From positions 1-5,818 of the forward strand of contig JAHFRX010000103.1 of the NCBI GenBank assembly GCA_023266075.1: 5,818 bases of DNA, given 5' to 3'. Under the pieces are notes generated by a model, which saw only the letters and a program-made list of their open reading frames with translations, did no database searches and had not been told where the DNA came from. The stretch comes from Legionellaceae bacterium. Lineage in GTDB: Bacteria > Pseudomonadota > Gammaproteobacteria > Legionellales > Legionellaceae. Shown here piece after piece: positions 1-5,248 of this stretch. The position numbers and the translations under genes are program-made. Each line of letters starts with the position of its first letter. The first letter of the stretch is position 1.

Positions 1-441
1 ATCAATTTTTGCTCGATGTCGCTTATCTTCATCGACAAAACAATATTCAGGATACTCAAGCGGAATGAGATCATGTACAAAAAAAATAGGCTTGACAGAA
101 AATCGGCGTACCAATCGTGCATAATCATGATGTGTTGGGGATACATGACCCGTATTAAGCAAAAATATCGGTATGCAAGGCACTACATCGATTGGCTTTA
201 AAATACCACTCAAAAGGATCCATTGAATTTTTGTTGTCGAATTTGGGTTCATCAACCAAGCAAACAAAACACTCGACGCTGTCTTTGGCAACAACCATGT
301 ATAACCACACCATCTCACTAAAGCATGGGATCTGCTGCCATAATGACGAACATAGGCCAACGTCACTCTGTCGATGCCTGTCATCAATTTATGCTTCATG
401 CGATAACGAAAAACACGTGTGACATCAATAATGAACTGCAT
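1..441 (-). CDS. GT4-like glycosyltransferase, N-terminal part (runs off left edge)
   Basis: Reading the minus strand from an ATG at 439-441 gives an uninterrupted frame of 147 codons to the window edge, so only the N-terminal part is visible. Residues 20-34 (MTGIDRVTLAYVRHY) resemble the 'TGI.RV...' segment near the N-terminus of GT-B fold, GT4-type glycosyltransferases. Residues 119-132 (IFFVHDLIPLEYPE) resemble the 'F.HDLIP..YPEY' segment common in mannosyl- or rhamnosyl-type members. Both fit the donor-independent N-terminal Rossmann domain; the nucleotide-sugar site would lie beyond the window. An AAGGG ribosome site (449-453) sits 7 nt before the start, and the first 17 nt overlap the end of the Stealth gene, indicating coupling. 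The sugar and acceptor cannot be named. GT4 assignment is from remembered motifs, not a search. Confidence 0.78.
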   Translation of the reverse strand, partial: MQFIIDVTRVFRYRMKHKLMTGIDRVTLAYVRHYGSRSHALVRWCGYTWLLPKTASSVLFAWLMNPNSTTKIQWILLSGILKPIDVVPCIPIFLLNTGHVSPTHHDYARLVRRFSVKPIFFVHDLIPLEYPEYCFVDEDKRHRAKID

Positions 442-1402
442 GATGACGCCCTTTTTTCACAATATGCTCGTCTAACCAACTCAAAAGATGCGCTCGCATC
501 AATACTGAAGCCGCATCTAAACTCTGTATGCATACAAACGCGACGCATGAATTTTCAGATGCTTTTTTAAGCCGTTTCTTAATTTTATCGGCTGAATGAT
601 GTGCCGGGTTGATCATGACCGTTTTCAGACGACAGTCTTCAATTGTCTGCTCGGCTTTGATATCCAAATGCGTCATGAGTGGGATACTTGAAAGATGATT
701 TTTATCACGAAAAGGATATCGAAGATTAGAGATCCATTCATGCTGATTCATATAGGTAAAAGCGGTCGTCTTTTTTAAGGGGAATGGTGCATGGGGTAAA
801 AGATAAAATTTGCGATTGAATCCTGCCATCGTTGCGCTTTTTTCTTGCCAAGCACGATGAACATCGATGTCTACAGGAATATTCAACCATTTTTTAAAGC
901 GATTTTGAATTTTAGCTGCTGTTTGCGTTTTCCACTCGCCACGAAGCACAAGACGACCTTGCCTAAAAAAATCCTCCTCGGTCAGTTCACGAATCATGAA
1001 AAAATCATCATTTAAATACAGAAAATGATTCGAGAGACCTGCGATATGCCAGATTAACCATTCCGCACTTAAACTATTAAATATGGGTGTGGTCACATAA
1101 AACTGTTGCAATAATTGATTTTGATCGACGATTTTAATCTTATTGCCAAATGGCGTATTTACAAATTTACCAACGGCGTCCGGTATTTGATCATTCGTCA
1201 AGATGTAAATCGTTCTAATCCATGGCGCAAAATATTTTAAACTCAACAAGCAATAATAAATTTCATTACATTGCTGATATCGCGTGGGCTCAATCGCTTG
1301 TCGTAATGATATGCCTTGCTTAAGACAAAACGCATTTAATTTAGCTTGATAATGCGCATCATACCCATCGATCCATGAAATAACAGCATCGATAGGTTCC
1401 AT
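425..1402 (-). CDS. Stealth-family protein (predicted sugar-1-phosphate transferase of surface polysaccharide)
   Basis: This encodes a protein of 325 residues from the ATG at 1402, or 326 from a GTG one codon upstream. I prefer the ATG because an AGGA at 1409-1412 is 6 nt from it but only 3 nt from the GTG. Numbered from the GTG, residues 4-14 (PIDAVISWIDG) match Stealth conserved region 1 ('IDxVxxWVDG'). Residues 44-74 (YCLLSLKYFAPWIR, then IYILTNDQIP) and 128-138 (FLYLNDDFFMI, with the NDD acidic motif) match region 2. HAPFPLKK at 205-212 looks like region 3. A clear region 4 is not seen, so this is a short member. Stealth proteins are known hexose-1-phosphate transferases that build phosphodiester-linked capsules. 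No signal peptide or membrane segment is seen, so it is probably cytoplasmic. It follows the ATP-grasp gene directly and overlaps the downstream glycosyltransferase start by 17 nt. The exact substrate is unknown. Confidence 0.88.
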   Translation of the reverse strand: MEPIDAVISWIDGYDAHYQAKLNAFCLKQGISLRQAIEPTRYQQCNEIYYCLLSLKYFAPWIRTIYILTNDQIPDAVGKFVNTPFGNKIKIVDQNQLLQQFYVTTPIFNSLSAEWLIWHIAGLSNHFLYLNDDFFMIRELTEEDFFRQGRLVLRGEWKTQTAAKIQNRFKKWLNIPVDIDVHRAWQEKSATMAGFNRKFYLLPHAPFPLKKTTAFTYMNQHEWISNLRYPFRDKNHLSSIPLMTHLDIKAEQTIEDCRLKTVMINPAHHSADKIKKRLKKASENSCVAFVCIQSLDAASVLMRAHLLSWLDEHIVKKGRHHAVHY

Positions 1403-1405
1403 CAC

Positions 1406-2344
1406 TCATCCTAACGTTTTACTGAAGGCAATACGCTCAACCACTGAGAATGAGCCCGTTGCAGCATGGGCTTCAATCGCACGATATCGGTCTAAAATTC
1501 CAATTCGGTTTGCAATTTGAATATTCAATCCCGGGCGCGCGTTGAGCTCTAGCATCAGCGGCCCGTGCTCTTTATCAAGTACAATGTCGACACCAAGATA
1601 CCCCAAACCCGTCAACTCATAACAGCGCGCCGCGACGTCCAAAATCTTATCCCAATAAGGCACTTGTAAATTTAATGTCGAATTCAACGTGTCTGGATGA
1701 TAATCAATCACGTCATTATGAAAAACACCGCCCAAAGTTAAGCCCGTAGACAATTCCACACCCACACCGATCGCACCTTGATGTAAATTCGCTTTCCCAC
1801 CCGATAATCGTGTTGGCAAACGCACCATCGCCATCGCAGGATATCCCAATAACGTAATCACACGAATATCCGGAACACCTTCATGACTGATTTCAGCAAA
1901 TACAGGGTCCACAACGACGCGATGCTCTACAATCGCATAATCTGCATGCCCGCCGAGACTATATGCACCGGACAATAAACAAGACAAATGATAAGAAATC
2001 TCCTGTGTCGTCAGTATCTTGCCATTAATTTGACGATATTTACCAAACACTCTCCCCGTGATCACTAAAATACCGTCACCGCCAGCACCATGCGCAGGCT
2101 TAATGACAAAATCGGTATAAGGCTCAAGTAATTTATCCAAGCATTTGATTTGTCGCTCGGTTTCTATCAAGGTATATAAGGGAGGGACCGCAATACCAGC
2201 ACTCAATGCTAAACGTTTTGTTTGTAATTTATCATCCACTAAAGGATATAATTTTCGCGGATTATAGCGTAGCACATAGTCGCTATTACGACGATTAATA
2301 CTTAAAATACCGCGTTGCTTTAAGCGACGATACATAGCCCACAT
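1406..2344 (-). CDS. RimK-like ATP-grasp ligase (alpha-L-glutamate ligase-like protein)
   Basis: This is a 312-residue ATP-grasp enzyme of the RimK-like 'alpha-L-glutamate ligase-like' group, full length for the family. ATP-grasp ligases activate a carboxylate as an acyl-phosphate and join it to an amine. Visible motifs are the central-domain nucleotide-binding strand and glycine loop VIKPAHGAGGDGI (80-92), PDIRVITL (158-165), SGGKANLHQGAIGVGVEL (181-198), GVDIVL (251-256) and the metal-binding LMLELNARPGL (263-273), whose Glu and Asn coordinate magnesium. The key residues look intact, so it is predicted active in the cytoplasm. The start ATG overlaps the stop of the 7TM gene by one base (TAATG), typical of termination-reinitiation; a second ATG at codon 4 is an alternative. 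The amino acid and acceptor used by this subgroup are not established to my knowledge. Being paired with a 7TM protein and a retropepsin, rather than with ribosomal protein S6, argues against calling it rimK itself. Confidence 0.92.
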   Translation of the reverse strand: MWAMYRRLKQRGILSINRRNSDYVLRYNPRKLYPLVDDKLQTKRLALSAGIAVPPLYTLIETERQIKCLDKLLEPYTDFVIKPAHGAGGDGILVITGRVFGKYRQINGKILTTQEISYHLSCLLSGAYSLGGHADYAIVEHRVVVDPVFAEISHEGVPDIRVITLLGYPAMAMVRLPTRLSGGKANLHQGAIGVGVELSTGLTLGGVFHNDVIDYHPDTLNSTLNLQVPYWDKILDVAARCYELTGLGYLGVDIVLDKEHGPLMLELNARPGLNIQIANRIGILDRYRAIEAHAATGSFSVVERIAFSKTLG

Positions 2345-3867
2345 TATTCTTTACTCGCTAATGCCTTAAATCGAACCAGCTCCGCTAAACGATAACCACG
2401 ATATTGACCAAACCATAAAATTACAGCGAGTAGTACCAACAATAACTCGGGAAAAGCAAACAGAAGATACTGTATCATCGGTTTATTCATCACTGAAAAA
2501 GCAACGACCGCAGCAAACAAACTACCTATACCCGACTTAATAGCATCTGAAGCACCTCGCTCATCCCACATGATACACATACGCTCAATTGTCATCGTCA
2601 AAATAATCATGGGAAATAACGCGACCGACAATCCTGAATCCAATTCTAGTTTTTGACTTAACACGCTAATAAAAATCATTAATATAATCACTACTGTCAA
2701 AATCGCCGCAAGCCTCGGCACCAGGAGCAATCGCAACTGGTCCAGATAAAAGCGAGCAAGCAGACCAAACGATACAATGAGCGTGAATAAAATAATACCC
2801 CATATCACATGCGTCTCTCGAAAAGCCAAAGCGATTAACACGGGCATAAACGTACCAAATGTCTTCAATCCCACAAAATTACGCAACAAAAGAATAATAA
2901 AAGCACCAATAGGAACCGTTAAAAGGATCTTAAATGTTTCTTGAACATTGATGGGTAACTGCAGCAAAGAAAATCTTAACAGCTGAGAATTTGTTTCCGA
3001 GCCACGCGCTTTAGCTAAATTAAGTGCATTCATCGGCGCAGGAGAGAGTGTAAGATTGAATTGCACTTTTTTACCACCAGAAACTTCGTACATGGTATCG
3101 TGACCATATTGCCACACCAAAAAATCCTTTGGTAAACCAGCAGAGCCTGTTTTAGGATTAATGTAGAGCCAGTTTTTATCATTGAACACCGCAAGAAACC
3201 AACTAAAGGATACTTTACTTTGTTTCGTTAAATACACACCTTGCACAGGCATGGCTTGAATTTTAGCAAGATTTAAAATATTCACGGCAGCGAACACAAC
3301 ACGTGCTGCATTCACTTCTCCATTCATCAATAACTTCGCATTACCATCATTCTTATTAAGCTCTTTAATGGTGCTTTGTGCAAACGTTTGAATATCTGCA
3401 GATGATTGACGCGCACGAGAAATGAGTGTGTCTGCTGCCATTTTTTGGCCATCCGTGAACACGGCTGAAGGTAATTTACCAGGTTTACTGAGATTGGTCT
3501 CATGATTTTCAGTATCTTTTAATATCGCTCGATAATATAAAGATTGCGGCCCAATGGCTCGTCTTAACGACCAAACAACACGACGATTACGACCACTGAG
3601 GTTCGTTGTTACGCCATAATTTTGAGATACAAAATATTCATCTAAGATAGCAACATTGGGCGGCATATATGGAATGGTAAAACTTGCTTTTATCGGCATA
3701 TTACGTTCAGCATCAAACTTTAAATTTGCTTCAATCACCCAGCTATTGATATCTTCATGATCAGTTAAAGGTACATCCAATATCGCATGTCGATAAAAGA
3801 ATAAACCAAAGCCCATGACAAACAACGTTATAATTAAACCATATAAATGGCGCTTACTGGTTTTCAT
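2344..3867 (-). CDS. Inactive transglutaminase-like domain fused to 7 transmembrane helices
   Basis: This 507-residue inner-membrane protein has an N-terminal membrane anchor (about 8-27), a periplasmic region of roughly 285 residues, and seven hydrophobic segments (about 313-332, 334-350, 353-372, 380-402, 411-427, 442-460, 465-487). The order matches the 'inactive transglutaminase fused to 7TM' family. In the transglutaminase-like part (about 140-245) the fold signature can be followed, but the catalytic triad is gone. The helix expected to carry Cys (NAARVVFAAVNIL, 186-198) has none, the usual 'HAW' strand reads FSW (221-223), and the Asp strand reads INPKTG (236-241). The 7TM part carries GTFMPVLIALAFRET (338-352) and LFPMIILTMTIER (417-429). 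It overlaps the upstream protease gene by 14 nt and the downstream ligase by 1 nt. GGA followed by an A-run precedes the ATG as a ribosome site. It may present or bind a periplasmic partner while linking to the cytoplasmic ligase; that role is inferred. Confidence 0.93.
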   Translation of the reverse strand: MKTSKRHLYGLIITLFVMGFGLFFYRHAILDVPLTDHEDINSWVIEANLKFDAERNMPIKASFTIPYMPPNVAILDEYFVSQNYGVTTNLSGRNRRVVWSLRRAIGPQSLYYRAILKDTENHETNLSKPGKLPSAVFTDGQKMAADTLISRARQSSADIQTFAQSTIKELNKNDGNAKLLMNGEVNAARVVFAAVNILNLAKIQAMPVQGVYLTKQSKVSFSWFLAVFNDKNWLYINPKTGSAGLPKDFLVWQYGHDTMYEVSGGKKVQFNLTLSPAPMNALNLAKARGSETNSQLLRFSLLQLPINVQETFKILLTVPIGAFIILLLRNFVGLKTFGTFMPVLIALAFRETHVIWGIILFTLIVSFGLLARFYLDQLRLLLVPRLAAILTVVIILMIFISVLSQKLELDSGLSVALFPMIILTMTIERMCIMWDERGASDAIKSGIGSLFAAVVAFSVMNKPMIQYLLFAFPELLLVLLAVILWFGQYRGYRLAELVRFKALASKE

Positions 3868-4384
3868 GTTTTTTTTCCAAACGGTTTTTTAACGTAAATT
3901 TACGTGCTGGATCAACCACACCATTAAAGTTTATCAACGCCTCTCTCCCCAATAAAAGCGGATAATTAAAACGTTTTCGATTGGTTAAATTGATACGAAT
4001 TTCACGTATTTGATTCCCGAGCTGTATCTTCATGCGCACCATAGGTCGCCGAATCGCTGTCTTTGAAATGGGGGCAATGCGCGACTCACCTGCACGTATC
4101 TTAATATTGACTTCACCAATGTATTCACATGTAAATTCTTTATCGCCATTTTTACTGGGCACAATAAAACGTAAGTATGGTTTCCCGTCAATACTGACTT
4201 CTCGAATCGCTCTAGCGTTAAGCGATGCCGATTTAGCTCCCGTATCCAGCTTTGCGGATATGGGTAATTGTTTATCAATCAATATGACTTTTTCAATATA
4301 CCCATAGACAACTTTTTGATTGTCTGCCATAGATAACTCCGAAAAAAATACCACCAGTAAACATAGCACTCTCATCAATCGCAT
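3854..4384 (-). CDS. Exported RimB-like retropepsin-type aspartic protease (often annotated 'ATP-dependent zinc protease')
   Basis: This 176-residue protein opens with a signal peptide: a basic start, a hydrophobic core at about 5-14, and likely cleavage after SMA (18-20), so the mature form should be periplasmic. The retropepsin catalytic motif is AKLDTGAKSASLNA (44-57), with catalytic Asp47 in DTGA. The second family signature, YPLLLGREAL (141-150), and the C-terminal VDPARKF (157-163) are also present. Enzymes of this type carry one DTGA per chain and act as dimers. The family is often mislabelled a zinc protease; no HExxH zinc motif is visible. It is the first gene of the minus-strand operon and overlaps the 7TM gene by 14 nt. 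In related cassettes the retropepsin accompanies the 7TM protein and the ligase, so it may process an exported product or partner. The start at 4384 has only a weak GAGA ribosome site; an ATG three codons later (4375) is an alternative that keeps the signal peptide. Confidence 0.92.
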   Translation of the reverse strand: MRLMRVLCLLVVFFSELSMADNQKVVYGYIEKVILIDKQLPISAKLDTGAKSASLNARAIREVSIDGKPYLRFIVPSKNGDKEFTCEYIGEVNIKIRAGESRIAPISKTAIRRPMVRMKIQLGNQIREIRINLTNRKRFNYPLLLGREALINFNGVVDPARKFTLKNRLEKKHENQ

Positions 4385-4397
4385 TGTAATCTCAAAC

Positions 4398-4414
4398 TTA
4401 CAAAAATGTTGTAA
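4398..4414. repeat. Short inverted repeat TTACAA-N5-TTGTAA near the operon start
   Basis: The two 6-bp arms, 4398-4403 and 4409-4414, are perfect reverse complements separated by 5 nt. They lie between the candidate -10 box of the minus-strand operon and its first start codon, where a repressor site or 5'-UTR element could sit. Arms this short occur by chance in AT-rich DNA. Confidence 0.3.
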
Positions 4415-4443
4415 TCCTAACAGGTTTGCATGATATGCGTCTA
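4414..4443 (-). promoter_or_regulatory. Candidate promoter of the retropepsin/7TM/ligase/Stealth operon
   Basis: On the minus strand, TAGACG (4438-4443; 4/6 to TTGACA) lies 18 nt before TAGGAT (4414-4419; 4/6 to TATAAT), about 30 nt upstream of the retropepsin start. Both boxes are weak and were found by eye, so the exact promoter is uncertain. Confidence 0.25.
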
Positions 4444-4493
4444 TTGCTACGACAATCTCTCAGCAGTTTTAAACTTGTAGTCCATGTGATCTA

Positions 4494-4526
4494 TTGACTA
4501 TGTAAATTTAAATGTGCTGATATTAA
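4494..4526 (+). promoter_or_regulatory. Candidate sigma-70 promoter for the 208-residue protein gene
   Basis: A good -35-like box TTGACT (4494-4499) is followed by TGATATTAA (4518-4526), which offers poor -10 choices: TGATAT at 18 nt spacing (3/6 matches) or TATTAA at 21 nt, which is too wide. The position, 35-65 nt before the start codon, is right. The weak -10 makes this tentative. Confidence 0.35.
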
Positions 4527-4546
4527 CCTCGTGACTGATCAATAAG

Positions 4547-4553
4547 ATAAGGA
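4547..4553 (+). promoter_or_regulatory. Ribosome binding site of the 208-residue protein gene
   Basis: ATAAGGA lies 7 nt before the ATG at 4561, a good Shine-Dalgarno match at good spacing. It is the main support for this start and for calling the plus strand coding here. Confidence 0.7.
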
Positions 4554-4560
4554 TACAAGT

Positions 4561-5187
4561 ATGAACAAAGACGCACTTGCTGTAGGTGGTGAAAGCCCAA
4601 CTCGTCGCAATGTAAATTTTTCTTTATTTTCAAATCCATCCACTTCTGCTACACCACAAACACAACTTGTGCCACGTAGTAATGCGCTACATGAAGCGTC
4701 CCAAGACATCAACGTAGGATTACAGATGTTAACCACCGTATCCAATGGTAACATTATAGGGAACTGCACCCTGTTAACCGCTCAAGCCATTGTTTCCATG
4801 CAAACTTTTTTCCATCATCCAGACAAAATTACACGGTTACAATTGACGGTCCATGGCGTCCAATCACTTCTGCTATGCACCATGCTAGCACTGCTTCTCA
4901 CCGATGCGGCCACTCATCCTCATGCGAATGATATAACAAATTCAAACTACACTCACACACGCGAGCTACTTGCCTCTATCTTTCAAGGCATCCTTCTTGT
5001 CAATTGGGGCCCTACTCGCGTCAAAAGCTTTATCAATGTCGTGAAAAATCGAGGAGGCAACACCCAGCTACAACCGGACAACTTACTTCCAAGTCGTGCG
5101 AGTAGCCTCCAAAGCATGGAAGAAGGTGCTGCAGGCGCTGTATCCCTATCCATGAACCCATCAGCAACGGCTGAATCCAAATCATGA
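4561..5187 (+). CDS. Hypothetical protein, 208 residues, with two or three hydrophobic segments
   Basis: I do not recognise a family. The N-terminal 40 residues are rich in Ser, Thr, Asn and Pro, with no signal peptide. A strong hydrophobic segment covers about 93-115 (LQLTVHGVQSLLLCTMLALLL). Weaker ones lie at about 61-84 and 134-149, so a small membrane protein with two or three helices is plausible. The C-terminus (about 165-208) is polar and flexible: a Glu pair at 187-188, then Ala/Ser/Gly-rich sequence ending in AESKS. This style of tail, small residues with a short acidic patch 15-25 residues from the end, is seen in some type IV (Dot/Icm) effectors, but it is weak evidence. The gene is monocistronic as far as seen, divergent from the large operon and convergent with the Sel1 gene. 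A strong ribosome site supports the start. Opposite-strand frames over the same DNA lack comparable signals. Confidence 0.72.
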   Translation: MNKDALAVGGESPTRRNVNFSLFSNPSTSATPQTQLVPRSNALHEASQDINVGLQMLTTVSNGNIIGNCTLLTAQAIVSMQTFFHHPDKITRLQLTVHGVQSLLLCTMLALLLTDAATHPHANDITNSNYTHTRELLASIFQGILLVNWGPTRVKSFINVVKNRGGNTQLQPDNLLPSRASSLQSMEEGAAGAVSLSMNPSATAESKS

Positions 5188-5248
5188 TCCCCCTCAAACA
5201 AAAGATGGGCTTCGAAAAACGTATTGGGTATCACTTATCGATGATGCT

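Larger units (their letters stand above)
4385..4560. promoter_or_regulatory. Divergent intergenic region serving both flanking transcription units
   Basis: This 176-bp gap lies between the start of the minus-strand operon (4384) and the plus-strand gene (4561). Both flanking genes point away from it, so it should hold both promoters and any shared operator. It is AT-rich and holds no credible open frame with a ribosome site. Candidate promoter boxes and an inverted repeat within it are listed separately. No RNA gene is recognised here. Confidence 0.7.

Noticed and set aside
16..422. Plus-strand open frames at 16-201, 192-422 and 325-570
   Set aside because: They have no ribosome sites or recognisable motifs and lie opposite the glycosyltransferase and Stealth coding frames, which do have motifs and ribosome sites.
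1406..2344. Calling the ATP-grasp gene rimK, the ribosomal protein S6 modification enzyme
   Set aside because: Its context with a 7TM transglutaminase-like protein and the subgroup-specific motifs place it with the RimK-like cassette ligases, whose substrate is different or unknown.
4030..4307. Open frames on both strands overlapping the retropepsin gene (4030-4278 minus, 4032-4307 plus)
   Set aside because: The DTGA and LLLGRE motifs fix the true frame; these are shadows.
4539..4769. Minus-strand frame opposite the start of the 208-residue protein gene
   Set aside because: It has no ribosome site and low-quality sequence, while the plus-strand gene has a strong ribosome site and a longer frame.
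4983..5234. Minus-strand frame opposite the end of the 208-residue protein gene
   Set aside because: No motif or ribosome site is seen. I could not exclude it fully but the plus strand is better supported.
5188..5248. Bidirectional terminator in the convergent gap
   Set aside because: I looked for a GC-rich stem followed by a T-run on either strand and saw none convincing.
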